Source: Streptomyces olivaceoviridis (lineage in GTDB: Bacteria; Actinomycetota; Actinomycetes; Streptomycetales; Streptomycetaceae). From it: a stretch of DNA of 64,000 nucleotides. The DNA is taken from NCBI RefSeq assembly GCF_014650115.1, contig NZ_BMUI01000006.1, forward strand, positions 370,743 to 434,742. Reading direction: 5' to 3'. The translations under genes and the position numbers were made by a program. Positions 25,952 to 34,338 of the stretch are shown one piece after another (position 1 is the stretch's first letter; every line of letters starts with the position of its first letter). Under the pieces are notes generated by a model. It made no database searches and was not told the origin of the DNA. It saw only the letters and a list, made by a program, of their open reading frames with translations.

Positions 25952-26034
25952 GAGCTCAACAGTACGGGGTGATGTCGAGGGGTCCTGCCGATGCTCAGCT
26001 GGTGAGACACCGCGTGCACAGTACGGACATGCGA

Positions 26035-26040
26035 TAGGGT
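26035..26040 (+). promoter_or_regulatory. -10 element of the trp leader transcript
   Basis: TAGGGT, 8 bp before the leader-peptide ATG. No ribosome binding site fits in the gap (GCGTGGC), so the leader peptide may be read from the transcript's 5' end. A -35 is not clear. Confidence 0.5.
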
Positions 26041-26047
26041 GCGTGGC

Positions 26048-26104
26048 ATGTTCGCGCTTTCGACCCAGAACTGGTGGTGGACCGCTCATCCGGCGGCCCA
26101 CTGA
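26048..26104 (+). CDS. trpL: trp operon leader peptide
   Basis: An 18-codon open frame encoding MFALSTQNWWWTAHPAAH, with three consecutive Trp codons (26072-26080). It precedes a terminator hairpin (26126-26152) and the anthranilate synthase gene. Ribosome stalling at the Trp codons under Trp shortage would favour an antiterminator. This matches the trp attenuator described for the fused anthranilate synthase gene of S. venezuelae (from memory). Confidence 0.93.
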   Translation: MFALSTQNWWWTAHPAAH

Positions 26105-26125
26105 CTGCGCGTACGCAAGACTTCG

Positions 26126-26152
26126 CGAAGGCCGCCCGAGGGGCGGCCTTCG
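26126..26152 (+). terminator. trp attenuator hairpin
   Basis: A 12-bp perfect stem (26126-26137 with 26141-26152) with a 3-nt GAG loop, 21 bases after the leader-peptide stop and 52 bases before the anthranilate synthase start. The sequence after it is not T-rich, typical for Streptomyces attenuators. Confidence 0.88.
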
Positions 26153-26204
26153 GCGTGTCCGGGGCCGTTCCTCTCCGTCAGACGACTCAGAAGGAGCCCG
26201 ACCC

Positions 26205-28076
26205 GTGGACCTCATGGACCTGCTGTCCGATCCCCGCCCCTTCGCCCTGCTCCGCCGCCGTACCCCGGGCCGCGACGAGCACCTGGTGGAGGTGCTGCTC
26301 GGCCCGGTGACCAGCCGGGACCGGCTCGCCGACCTGCCCGACGAGGGTCTCGCCCTGATCCCGTTCCGGCAGATCCGCGAGCGCGGCTTCGACGTCCGCG
26401 ACGACGGCACCCCACTGCTGGTGCTGACCCCGCAGGAGACGCACACGCTGTCCCTGGCCGAGGCCCTCGGCCGGCTCCCCGCGCACGACGTGCGGGTCGA
26501 GGGCGGCGGCTTCGACGTGAGCGACGAGGAGTACGCGCGGACCGTCGGGCGGGTGCTGCGCGAGGAGATCGGACGGGGCGAGGGCGCGAACTTCGTGATC
26601 CGGCGCACCTACGAGGGCGAGATCCCCGGCTTCGGCCGCGCCGACGCGCTCGCGCTGTTCCGGCGGCTGCTGGAGGGCGAGCGGGGCGCGTACTGGACGT
26701 TCGTGGTGCACACCGGGGACCGGACGCTGGTGGGGGCGAGTCCGGAGGTGCACGTCCGGATGAGCGGCGGGACCGTCGTGATGAACCCGATCAGCGGGAC
26801 GTACCGCTATCCCCCCGAGGGTCCGACCCCCGAGCACCTGCTCGGCTTCCTCGCCGACGGCAAGGAGATCGAGGAGCTGTCGATGGTCGTCGACGAGGAG
26901 CTCAAGATGATGTGCACCGTCGGCGACAGGGGCGGGGTCGTCGTCGGCCCGCGGCTGAAGGAGATGGCGCACCTCGCGCACACCGAGTACGAACTGCGTG
27001 GGAAGTCCTCGCTGGACGTGCGGGAGGTGCTGCGGGAGACCATGTTCGCGGCGACGGTGACCGGGTCGCCGGTGCAGAACGCGTGCCGGGTGATCGAGCG
27101 GTACGAGCCCCTCGGCCGGGACGGCGTGGGGCGCGGGTACTACGCCGGGGCGCTCGCCCTGCTCGGCCGGGACTCCGGGGGCGCGCAGACCCTCGACTCC
27201 CCCATCCTGATCCGCACCGCCGACATCTCCGCCGACGGCCGGCTGCGCGTTCCGGTGGGGGCGACGCTGGTGCGCGGCTCCGACCCGGCGGGCGAGGTCG
27301 CGGAGACCCACGCGAAGGCGGCGGGCGTGCTGGCCGCCCTCGGGGTACGGCCGTCCCGGCCGCGGGCGGAGCGGGAGCGGCCCCGGCTGGCCGACGATCC
27401 GCGGGTGCGGGCCGCGCTGGACGGGCGCCGGGCCGCGCTCGCGCCGTTCTGGCTGCGGATGCGGGACCGCGTGCCGGAGCCGGCCGGCCACGCGCTGGTG
27501 GTCGACGGCGAGGACACCTTCACGGCGATGCTGGCGCACGTGCTGCGCTCGGGCGGCCTGGAGGTGACCGTACGGCGGTACGACGAGCCGGGGCTGCGGG
27601 CGGCGGTGCTCGCGCACGAGGGGCCGGTGGTGCTGGGTCCCGGTCCGGGCGACCCGCGCGACGGGACCGACGCGAAGATGCGGTTCCTGCGGGAGCTCGC
27701 GGCCACCGTGATCCGCGAGCACCGGCACGGGGTGCTGGGCGTCTGCCTGGGGCACGAGCTGGTCGCGGCCGAACTGGGCCTGGACCTGGTCCGCAAGGAG
27801 GTGCCGTACCAGGGGGCGCAGACGGAGATCGACCTGTTCGGGCGGCGGGAGACGGTCGGCTTCTACAACAGCTTCGTCGCGCGCTGCGACGAGGAGGCGG
27901 CCCGCGAACTGGCGGCGCACGGCGTCGAGGTGAGCCGTGCGGCGAACGGCGAGGTGCACGCCCTGCGGGGCCCCGGCTTCGCGGGCGTGCAGTTCCACCC
28001 CGAGTCGGTGCTGACCCTGAACGGCGCGGCGGTCGTACGGGAGCTGATCGGTCAGCTGCGCCGCACGACCGTGTAG
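26205..28076 (+). CDS. trpEG: Fused anthranilate synthase (TrpE-TrpG)
   Basis: A 623-residue single-chain enzyme converting chorismate and glutamine to anthranilate. The N-terminal two-thirds is the chorismate-binding TrpE domain (VVMNPISGTYRYPPEG, EELSMVVDEELKMMCTVGD, FAATVTGSPVQNA, GRGYYAGALALLGRD). The C-terminal third is a class I glutamine amidotransferase with PVVLGPGPGDPRD, nucleophile Cys in GVCLGHELVA and the His-Glu of VQFHPES. The start GTG at 26205 has AAGGAG 9 bp upstream; a later ATG at 26214 is possible. The layout is like the fused PhzE/TrpEG type; the trp attenuator upstream supports a role in tryptophan supply rather than phenazine synthesis. Confidence 0.94.
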   Translation: MDLMDLLSDPRPFALLRRRTPGRDEHLVEVLLGPVTSRDRLADLPDEGLALIPFRQIRERGFDVRDDGTPLLVLTPQETHTLSLAEALGRLPAHDVRVEGGGFDVSDEEYARTVGRVLREEIGRGEGANFVIRRTYEGEIPGFGRADALALFRRLLEGERGAYWTFVVHTGDRTLVGASPEVHVRMSGGTVVMNPISGTYRYPPEGPTPEHLLGFLADGKEIEELSMVVDEELKMMCTVGDRGGVVVGPRLKEMAHLAHTEYELRGKSSLDVREVLRETMFAATVTGSPVQNACRVIERYEPLGRDGVGRGYYAGALALLGRDSGGAQTLDSPILIRTADISADGRLRVPVGATLVRGSDPAGEVAETHAKAAGVLAALGVRPSRPRAERERPRLADDPRVRAALDGRRAALAPFWLRMRDRVPEPAGHALVVDGEDTFTAMLAHVLRSGGLEVTVRRYDEPGLRAAVLAHEGPVVLGPGPGDPRDGTDAKMRFLRELAATVIREHRHGVLGVCLGHELVAAELGLDLVRKEVPYQGAQTEIDLFGRRETVGFYNSFVARCDEEAARELAAHGVEVSRAANGEVHALRGPGFAGVQFHPESVLTLNGAAVVRELIGQLRRTTV

Positions 28077-28091
28077 CGGCCGGGGCTGCCG

Positions 28092-29120
28092 TCAGCCGAA
28101 GAACACCCCGACCTCCCGGTACAGCGCCGGGTCCACCGTCTTCAGCCGGGCCGTCGCCTCGGCGAGGGGGACGCGGACGATGTCGGTGGCGCGCAGGGCG
28201 ACCATCGTGCCGAAGTCGCCGTCGTGGACGCAGTCGATGGCGTGCAGACCGAAGCGGGTGGCGAGCCAGCGGTCGAAGGCGCTGGGGGTGCCGCCGCGCT
28301 GGACGTGCCCGAGGACCGTCGTACGGGCCTCCTTCCCGGTGCGCTTCTCGATCTCCTTGGCCAGCCACTCGCCCACCCCGGACAGCCGGACGTGCCCGAA
28401 GGAGTCCAGCGAACGGTCCTTGAGCACCATGTCGCCGTCCTTCGGCACGGCACCCTCGGCGACGACCACGATCGGCGCGTACGACGCCCGGAACCGTGAG
28501 GTCACCCAGTCGCAGACCTGCTCGATGTCGAAGCGCTGCTCGGGGATGAGGATGACGTTGGCGCCGCCGGCCAGGCCGGAGTGCAGGGCGATCCAGCCGG
28601 CGTGCCGGCCCATCACCTCCACCACGAGGACCCGCATGTGGGACTCGGCGGTGGTGTGCAGCCGGTCGATGGCCTCGGTGGCGATGTTGACGGCGGTGTC
28701 GAAGCCGAAGGTGTAGTCGGTGGCCGCCAGGTCGTTGTCTATCGTCTTCGGCACTCCGACGCAGGGCACCGCGTACTCGCCGGACAGCCGCGCGGCGACG
28801 CCCAGGGTGTCCTCGCCGCCGATCACGATGAGGGCCTGGACGTCCAGCTTGGCCAGGTTGTCCTTGATCCGGCGGATGCCGTCGCCGGCCTTGAGGGGGT
28901 TGGTCCGCGAGGAGCCGAGGATGGTGCCACCGCGGGGCAGGATGCCGCGCACCGCGGGGATGTCGAGACGGACGGTGTCGCCTTCGAGGGGACCCCGCCA
29001 GCCGTCCCGGAAGCCGACGAAGTCATAGCCGTACTCCTGCACGCCCTTGCGGACGATGCCCCGGATGACGGCGTTGAGCCCGGGGCAGTCGCCGCCCCCG
29101 GTCAGTACTCCGACCCGCAT
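28092..29120 (-). CDS. pfkA: 6-phosphofructokinase
   Basis: A 342-residue PfkA-type kinase phosphorylating fructose-6-phosphate. Segments: MRVGVLTGGGDCPGLNAVIRG, VGFRDGWRG, TILGSSRTNP, LIVIGGEDTLGVA, VGVPKTIDNDLAATDYTFGF, VMGRHAGWIALHSG and LGHVQRGGTPSAFDRWLATRFG. The GGEDT rather than GGDGS/GGDDT motif at the ATP/PPi site marks it as the actinobacterial group. The phosphoryl donor (ATP or PPi) cannot be settled from sequence alone. It is convergent with the anthranilate synthase gene (15-bp gap). Confidence 0.94.
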   Translation of the reverse strand: MRVGVLTGGGDCPGLNAVIRGIVRKGVQEYGYDFVGFRDGWRGPLEGDTVRLDIPAVRGILPRGGTILGSSRTNPLKAGDGIRRIKDNLAKLDVQALIVIGGEDTLGVAARLSGEYAVPCVGVPKTIDNDLAATDYTFGFDTAVNIATEAIDRLHTTAESHMRVLVVEVMGRHAGWIALHSGLAGGANVILIPEQRFDIEQVCDWVTSRFRASYAPIVVVAEGAVPKDGDMVLKDRSLDSFGHVRLSGVGEWLAKEIEKRTGKEARTTVLGHVQRGGTPSAFDRWLATRFGLHAIDCVHDGDFGTMVALRATDIVRVPLAEATARLKTVDPALYREVGVFFG

Positions 29121-29240
29121 GGAAATGTCCCTTCGCAGCGGTTCCCTGACACCCGGTCACGCTAATGGTGATTCAGGTCACACCGGGAGGGGCGGGAAGG
29201 GTGATTCCGGTGCACGGCCGGAAGCGGGCCCGCGCCGGTC

Positions 29241-29915
29241 CTACTCCTCGTCCAGGCCGCGCTCGATCGCGTACCGCACCAGCTCCACCCGGTTGTGCAG
29301 CTGGAGCTTGCCGAGGGTGTTCTGCACGTGGTTCTGCACCGTGCGGTGGGAGATGACGAGGCGTTCGGCGATCTGTTTGTAGCTCAGGCCCTTCGCCACC
29401 AGCCGCAGCACCTCCGTCTCCCGGTCCGTCAGCCGGGGCGCGCCCGGTTCGTCGGCGTCCGGCGCGGGCGCGGGCTCGGCGGCCAGCCGCCGGTACTCGC
29501 CGAGGACCAGCCCGGCGAGACCCGGCGTGAACACCGGGTCGCCGACGGCGGTACGGCGCACCGCGTCCAGCAGTTCCTCGGTGGAGGCCGACTTCAGCAG
29601 ATAGCCGGTCGCACCGGACTTCACCGCCTCCAGCACGTCCGCGTGCTCGCCGCTCGCCGAGAGGACGAGGACGCGCAACGCCGGGTTGTGGCCGACGAGT
29701 TCCTTGCACACCTGGACGCCGGGCTTGGCGGGCAGGTTGAGGTCCAGCACGAGGACGTCGGGGGCGGCGGCCTTGGCACGGCGCACCGCCTGCTCGCCGT
29801 CGCCGGCGGTGGCGACCACCTCGAAGCCGGACTCGGCCAGGTCACGGGCGACCGCGTCACGCCACATCGGGTGGTCGTCCACCACCATGACCTTGATCGG
29901 GTCCTGCTGTGTCAT
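29241..29915 (-). CDS. macR: NarL/LuxR-type response regulator MacR
   Basis: A 224-residue regulator. The receiver domain (residues ~7-125) has the DD acid pair (VVDDHPMWRD), the phosphoacceptor Asp in VLVLDLNLPAKPG, Ser in VLVLSAS and the conserved Lys in YLLKSAS. A LuxR HTH (residues ~155-220) follows, with LTDRETEVLRLVAKGLSYKQ and HRTVQNHVQNTLGKL. It overlaps the sensor kinase gene by ATGA (29912-29915). Synteny and pairing identify it as MacR of the MacRS system known from S. coelicolor for control of envelope and development genes and antibiotic output. A candidate binding site is at 9690-9705. Confidence 0.88.
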   Translation of the reverse strand: MTQQDPIKVMVVDDHPMWRDAVARDLAESGFEVVATAGDGEQAVRRAKAAAPDVLVLDLNLPAKPGVQVCKELVGHNPALRVLVLSASGEHADVLEAVKSGATGYLLKSASTEELLDAVRRTAVGDPVFTPGLAGLVLGEYRRLAAEPAPAPDADEPGAPRLTDRETEVLRLVAKGLSYKQIAERLVISHRTVQNHVQNTLGKLQLHNRVELVRYAIERGLDEE

Positions 29916-31147
29916 CGCTGCTCCGCCTTCTTCCCCCGCGCCCGCACGGCGCCCTTCGGTACCTTCAGTTCCACTTCCGTGCCCTGGCCGGGCACGGAGA
30001 CGATCGCGGCGCTGCCGCCGAGGTCGCGCAGCCGGCCCCGGATCGACTGGGCCACCCCGAGCCGGCCCTCGCCCTCGGCCTGCGCCAGCCGGCCCTCGGG
30101 GATGCCGGGGCCGTCGTCCCGGACGGTGACGACGATCTCGTCCGGCTCGTCCTCCACCAGGATCCAGGCCCGGCCCTCCGCCCCCGCGTGCCGGCGCACG
30201 TTGTCCAGGGCGGCCCCGACCGCGGCGGCCACCTCGCGGGCCGCGGCCGACGGCAGCAGCACCGGGGCGCCGGGCTCGGCGAGGCTGACCCGGGCGCACG
30301 CGTACCGGGCGAGCAGGGAGCGCAGGTCGACCGGGCCGGCCGGGTCCTCCTCGTCGGGCTCCTCCACCGCGCGGACCACCGCGCCGGCCGCCAGGTCCTC
30401 CGAGGCCCGGGACACCGGGACCAGGCCGCCCGACACCAGCGTGCGCAGCGCCACCTCCTGCTCCCCGGCCAGCCGGCCCAGCTCGGCCGCCTCGCCGCCG
30501 AGGGCCGCGCCCCGGCGCTTCACCATGGCCAGCACCTGGAGCACGCTGTCGTGGATGTCCCGGGCCAGCCGCTCCCGTTCCCGGGTGGCGGCCTCGATCT
30601 CCAGGGCGCGGGCGAGGGTGCGCTCGGAGGCGCGGGCCACCTCCACCACGTAGCCGATGGCGATGGAGGCCACCCAGACGAGGATCACGTTGTGCACGGT
30701 GTCCCGGGCCGGGTGGCCGCGCTCGACCAGGTTGACGGCGGCCACGGCCGTGGAGGCGACGGCCGCCCAGCGCCAGCCGCCCTTGACGGCGAAGGCCAGC
30801 ACCGCGCCCGCCGTCCATATCGAGGGCAGGGTGGGGCCGCCGCCCGCGATCCGCTCGTGGCTGTCGGCGACCGGGGTGAGCAGGATGCCGACGAGGGCGA
30901 CGGCCAGGTCGGCGGCCAGGAAGCGCCGGGTGCAGCTCGCCGCGCCTGCCACCTTGGGCAGGGTGGCGAGGGTCCACACGACCAGGACGGCGTAGTAGGC
31001 GACGGCGACCCAGGGCCGCACGAAGTGGTCGTACGCGGTGGCGCACAGGCCGATCGCGTACAGCATGGTCAGGACGCGGTAGCCGGCGAGCGCGCGCCAC
31101 AGCGGCAGCTCGACCGACATGCGCATGACGCGTTCACGCTTGGGCAT
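29912..31147 (-). CDS. macS: Sensor histidine kinase MacS
   Basis: A 411-residue NarX/DesK-type kinase. Five or six N-terminal membrane segments (residues ~20-200) are followed by a dimerisation domain with the phosphorylated His in RDIHDSVLQVLAMVKRRG. The HATPase domain has NVRRHAGAEG (N box) and DDGPGIPEG (G1). The transmembrane part suggests sensing within the membrane. The ligand is unknown. It is the first gene of the macS-macR pair, with overlapping reading frames. The start ATG at 31147 is used; a second ATG 7 residues in (31126) would also serve. Confidence 0.88.
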   Translation of the reverse strand: MPKRERVMRMSVELPLWRALAGYRVLTMLYAIGLCATAYDHFVRPWVAVAYYAVLVVWTLATLPKVAGAASCTRRFLAADLAVALVGILLTPVADSHERIAGGGPTLPSIWTAGAVLAFAVKGGWRWAAVASTAVAAVNLVERGHPARDTVHNVILVWVASIAIGYVVEVARASERTLARALEIEAATRERERLARDIHDSVLQVLAMVKRRGAALGGEAAELGRLAGEQEVALRTLVSGGLVPVSRASEDLAAGAVVRAVEEPDEEDPAGPVDLRSLLARYACARVSLAEPGAPVLLPSAAAREVAAAVGAALDNVRRHAGAEGRAWILVEDEPDEIVVTVRDDGPGIPEGRLAQAEGEGRLGVAQSIRGRLRDLGGSAAIVSVPGQGTEVELKVPKGAVRARGKKAEQR

Positions 31148-31184
31148 GTCCCCCGGTTCCCCCCGGTTCCCCCGTGTGCCCCGT

Positions 31185-31961
31185 CTAGGACTCGGCCTGC
31201 TCCTTGCCGGCCTGTTCCGCCTCCTGGGCCGCCTTCGCCGCCTTCTCGGCCTTCTCCGCTTCCTTGGCCGCCTTCGCCGCCTCCGCGATCTGCCGCTTGG
31301 CGGCGGTCGCGTACATGTCGACGTACTCCTGGCCGGAGAGCTTCATGATCTCGTACATGACCTCGTCGGTCAGCGCCCGCAGCACGAACCGGTCGTGCTC
31401 CATGCCCTGGTACCGGCTGAAGTCCAGGGGCTTGCCTATGCGGATGCCGGGCCGCATCAGCTTCGGCACGACCTGGCCGGGCGGCTGGATCTTCTCCGTG
31501 TCGATCATGGCCACGGGGATGACCGGCGCGCCGGTGGCGAGGGCCACGCGCGCGAGGCCGCCGGGCTTGCCCCGGTACAGCCGCCCGTCGGGCGAGCGGG
31601 TGCCCTCCGGGTAGATGCCGAACAGCTCGCCGCGCTCCAGCACCTCTATGCCGCTCTTGATCGCCGCCTCACCGGCGCCGCGCGCCCCGGAGCGGTCCAC
31701 CGGGAGCTGGCCGACGCCCTTGAAGAAGGCGGCGGTGAGCCGGCCCTTCACGCCCGGGGTGGTGAAGTACTCCGCCTTGGCGATGAAGGTGACCTTGCGG
31801 TCCAGCATCACCGGCAGGAAGAACGAGTCCGAGAAGGACAGGTGATTACTGGCCAGGATGGCCGGGCCCGTGGCCGGAACGTTCTCCAGGCCCTCCACCC
31901 ATGGCCTGAAGGCGACCTTCAGCGGCCCTCCGATGGCGACCTTCATCGCGCCGTACAACAC
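31185..31961 (-). CDS. 1-acyl-glycerol-3-phosphate acyltransferase (PlsC family)
   Basis: A 258-residue acyltransferase of phospholipid synthesis. Block I is the NHLSFSDSFFLP motif (NHxxxxD), block III contains YPEGTRSPDGRLYRGKPG, and VIPVAMIDT follows. The last 50 residues are Ala/Lys/Glu-rich heptads (AKAAKEAEKAEKAAKAAQEA), predicting a charged coiled coil that tethers it to a membrane or partner. The GTG at 31961 has AGGAGG 7 bp upstream. It is in the same chromosome block as mycobacterial Rv2182c. A Lys/Ala-rich tail is common in actinobacterial homologues. Confidence 0.9.
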   Translation of the reverse strand: MLYGAMKVAIGGPLKVAFRPWVEGLENVPATGPAILASNHLSFSDSFFLPVMLDRKVTFIAKAEYFTTPGVKGRLTAAFFKGVGQLPVDRSGARGAGEAAIKSGIEVLERGELFGIYPEGTRSPDGRLYRGKPGGLARVALATGAPVIPVAMIDTEKIQPPGQVVPKLMRPGIRIGKPLDFSRYQGMEHDRFVLRALTDEVMYEIMKLSGQEYVDMYATAAKRQIAEAAKAAKEAEKAEKAAKAAQEAEQAGKEQAES

Positions 31962-32050
31962 CCGTGTGCCTCCTGTTTCCGTCGAACAGACCTTAACCCG
32001 GAGTACCGTCAATGAGCCCGACGACCCTGGTCGGTGTCAGTGCGGTCGCG

Positions 32051-32056
32051 TACGGT
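32051..32056 (+). promoter_or_regulatory. -10 element of the alpha/beta hydrolase gene
   Basis: TACGGT, 7 bp before the ATG at 32064, in the divergent gap to the acyltransferase gene. There is no ribosome binding site between it and the start, so the mRNA is probably leaderless. Confidence 0.45.
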
Positions 32057-32063
32057 GAAGCAC

Positions 32064-32843
32064 ATGCCAGTTCTCCCCGGAGCCGAGCCGTACCGCCACG
32101 AGGGCGGTGAGGTGGGGGTTCTCCTCTGCCACGGCTTCACCGGCTCGCCCCAGTCGCTGCGCCCCTGGGCGGAGCATCACGCGGCCCACGGCCTGACCGT
32201 CTCCCTGCCGCTGCTGCCCGGCCACGGCACCCGCTGGGAGGACATGCAGCTCACCACCTGGCAGGACTGGTACGCGCAGGTGGACCGTGAACTGCGGCTG
32301 CTCTCCGAGCGCTGCTCCCGGGTGTTCGTCGCGGGCCTGTCGATGGGCGGGGCGCTGGCCCTGAGGCTCGCGGCCCGGCACGGCGAGCGGGTCGCGGGCG
32401 CGGTGGTCGTCAACCCGGCCAACAAGGTGCACGGCCTGTCGGCGTACGCCCTTCCGGTGGCCCGGCACCTGGTGCGGACGACGAAGGGCATCGCCAGCGA
32501 CATCGCGAAGGAGGGCGCGGCCGAGCTGGGTTACGACCGGGTGCCGCTGCACGCGGCGCACTCGCTGCGGGTGTTCCTGCGCCGGCTGGACGGCGAGCTG
32601 CCCCAGGTCACGCAGCCGTTGCTGCTGCTGCGCAGCGCCCGGGACCATGTCGTCCCGGCGGCCGACTCGGCGCGGGTGCTGAGCCGGGTGTCGGCCACGG
32701 ACGTCACGGAGATCGTGCTGGAACACAGCTACCACGTGGCGACGTTGGACAAGGACGCGGACCGGATCTTCGAGGAGAGCCTCGCCTTCATCGGCCGGCT
32801 CGCACCCAGTGTCGGCAAGGAAGGGACGGCCGCAGTTGGCTGA
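32064..32843 (+). CDS. Alpha/beta hydrolase (Est30/monoacylglycerol lipase-like)
   Basis: A 259-residue serine hydrolase. The oxyanion HGFTGSP loop is at residues ~20-26, the nucleophile Ser is in GLSMGG, an acid residue is in RDHVVPA and the catalytic His is in EHSYHVATLD. The shape is that of carboxylesterase Est30 and Rv2224-type lipases. It faces the acyltransferase gene across a 102-bp divergent control region, and lipid turnover is a reasonable guess. The start follows a -10 element closely. It overlaps the next gene by 8 bp. Confidence 0.9.
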   Translation: MPVLPGAEPYRHEGGEVGVLLCHGFTGSPQSLRPWAEHHAAHGLTVSLPLLPGHGTRWEDMQLTTWQDWYAQVDRELRLLSERCSRVFVAGLSMGGALALRLAARHGERVAGAVVVNPANKVHGLSAYALPVARHLVRTTKGIASDIAKEGAAELGYDRVPLHAAHSLRVFLRRLDGELPQVTQPLLLLRSARDHVVPAADSARVLSRVSATDVTEIVLEHSYHVATLDKDADRIFEESLAFIGRLAPSVGKEGTAAVG

Positions 32844-33465
32844 GCACGACTCCGACCGTGAGGACCGCGAGGGCCGCGAGGACCGCGAGGGCCAGGGCGG
32901 TCACGAGGCCCGGGAGCCGGACCGGCAGGAGGTGCCGTTCGACGAGGACGCCGCCTGGCGCGCCATCGTCGCCGGGTACGGCGAGGAGCCGCCGGACCCG
33001 CCGGGCACCCGGCCCTTCAAGCCGGTCGAGGATCTCGCGCTGCTGGAGAAGAACGTGGCGAAGGACCAGGAGGGCGAGTCCCGCGGTGAGCCGGAGGACT
33101 CCGCGGACCCGCAGCCCGCCCGGCCGCTGGGCGGCTCGGTCTCCTTCGCGCCCGCCATCGGCCCGCGGGACCACACGCCGCCCGAGCCGTCCGACGACGA
33201 CTTCGACGAGGACGACGAGGGCCACTTCGTGCCGCCGGAGCCGCCCCCGCTGCCGACCTCGGACACGACCGCCAGGTTCGCCTGGCTCGGTGTGGTCGGC
33301 GGCCCGGTCCTGCTCCTGCTGGCGGTGCTGCTCGGCTGGGACATGACCTGGTGGCTGGCGACCCTCGGCATCGGCGGCTTCCTCGGCGGCTTCATGACGC
33401 TGGTGACGCGGATGCGGACGGACGACGAGGACGACGACGACCCGGGGCGCGGCGCGGTGGTCTGA
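32836..33465 (+). CDS. Acidic disordered protein with two C-terminal membrane segments
   Basis: A 209-residue protein. Residues 1-140 are highly charged and low complexity (DREDREGREDREG repeats, long Asp/Glu stretches), with a short conserved-looking patch PFDEDAAWRAIVAGYGEEPPD. Two hydrophobic segments (~145-192) and an acidic C-terminus follow. The TTG at 32836 is preferred because it overlaps the upstream stop and has GGAAGGG 10 bp upstream; GTG 32809 is an alternative. The function is unknown. Its stop and that of the next, convergent gene share a 12-bp palindrome. Confidence 0.75.
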   Translation: MAEHDSDREDREGREDREGQGGHEAREPDRQEVPFDEDAAWRAIVAGYGEEPPDPPGTRPFKPVEDLALLEKNVAKDQEGESRGEPEDSADPQPARPLGGSVSFAPAIGPRDHTPPEPSDDDFDEDDEGHFVPPEPPPLPTSDTTARFAWLGVVGGPVLLLLAVLLGWDMTWWLATLGIGGFLGGFMTLVTRMRTDDEDDDDPGRGAVV

Positions 33466-33474
33466 GCCGGCTCA
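33463..33474. repeat. Palindrome containing both stop codons of convergent genes
   Basis: TGAGCCGGCTCA is a 12-bp perfect palindrome holding the TGA of the plus-strand gene (33463-33465) and the TCA (stop) of the minus-strand gene (33472-33474). No longer terminator hairpin is visible here. Confidence 0.6.
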
Positions 33475-34215
33475 GGCCGGGATCCTGAGGGCGGCGAGGA
33501 CCGGGAGGTGGTCCGTGGCCGCCCTCAGGTCCGCCTCGCGCACGCCCGGCTGGTCCAGGGGCACCCCGCAGCCCAGCACCTCGATGCCCTTGGTCGCGAA
33601 GACCGCGTCGATGCGCCGGCGGGGGTCGGCGGGCGTGGAGGTGAACTCGCCGCCCCAGGGAGCGGTCGTACGGCAGTCCTGGAGGGTCCCGGCGAGCCGG
33701 CGGAAGGTACGGCCGTCGGGGCCCTCGTTGAGGTCGCCGCCCGCGACGGCGTGCTCGACACCGAGTCCGGCGAGGCGGTCGAGGAGCAGGCCGCCCTGCT
33801 CGTGGCGCTCGTCCCGCTGGAGCGACAGGTGGCAGCTCAGCACGCCGAGGCGGGTGGCGCCGAACCGGACCACCGCCGTGGCGAAGCCGCGCCGGTGGAG
33901 GCCGGGGGTGAGCGGGAGGAGGACGTCCTCCGTGCGTTCGACGGTGGCGCGCAGGGAGCACAGGATCGCCGGTCCCGCCGCCGTGGCGCCGCCGGTGAGG
34001 ATGACCTGGCCGGAGGCCGCGGCGAGCCGCGCCAGCTTCTTGCGCCAGCGGAAGAACCGGGGGGCCTCCTGGACGAGGACCAGGTCGGGGGCGCAGGCGG
34101 TGATGACCCTCGCCAGAGCGTCCGTGTCGTCGCGCATCGAGCGGATGTTGTAGCTCAGGACGCGGATGCCCGCGGAACCGTCGGGCTCTGTTGCGGAGTT
34201 GGGGAGCAGCGCCAT
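33472..34215 (-). CDS. Endonuclease/exonuclease/phosphatase (EEP) family protein
   Basis: A 247-residue protein with the metal-dependent EEP fold: VLSYNIRSMRDD (Asn), LVQEAP (catalytic Glu), VLSCHLSLQRDERHEQ, VAGGDLNEGPDGRTF (Asp/Asn), RRIDAVFATKG and ATDHLPVLAALR (final Asp-His). It could be a nuclease or a phosphodiesterase; there is no signal peptide, so it acts in the cytoplasm. The ATG at 34215 begins just ahead of the fold; an open frame to 34317 adds non-conserved sequence. It is convergent with the disordered membrane protein gene and lies on the same strand as glkA. Confidence 0.9.
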   Translation of the reverse strand: MALLPNSATEPDGSAGIRVLSYNIRSMRDDTDALARVITACAPDLVLVQEAPRFFRWRKKLARLAAASGQVILTGGATAAGPAILCSLRATVERTEDVLLPLTPGLHRRGFATAVVRFGATRLGVLSCHLSLQRDERHEQGGLLLDRLAGLGVEHAVAGGDLNEGPDGRTFRRLAGTLQDCRTTAPWGGEFTSTPADPRRRIDAVFATKGIEVLGCGVPLDQPGVREADLRAATDHLPVLAALRIPA

Positions 34216-34338
34216 GTGGATCAATGTACGCCCAGTGGGCCGGGGCGCGAGGTGCGTGGGTGACCGCCGCGGCTTCGCGGCCGGTCGCGCGCACGCGGCG
34301 GAACCGCACGTCCGCACAGCCCCGCGCCCCTTCGGGCA

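Noticed and set aside
25911..26204. Upstream extension of the anthranilate synthase frame
   Set aside because: It runs through the promoter, leader peptide and attenuator; AAGGAG before GTG 26205 fixes the start.
33463..33474. Palindrome at the convergent stops as a transcription terminator
   Set aside because: A 12-bp palindrome without a loop gives too short a stem for a Streptomyces terminator; it is listed only as a repeat.
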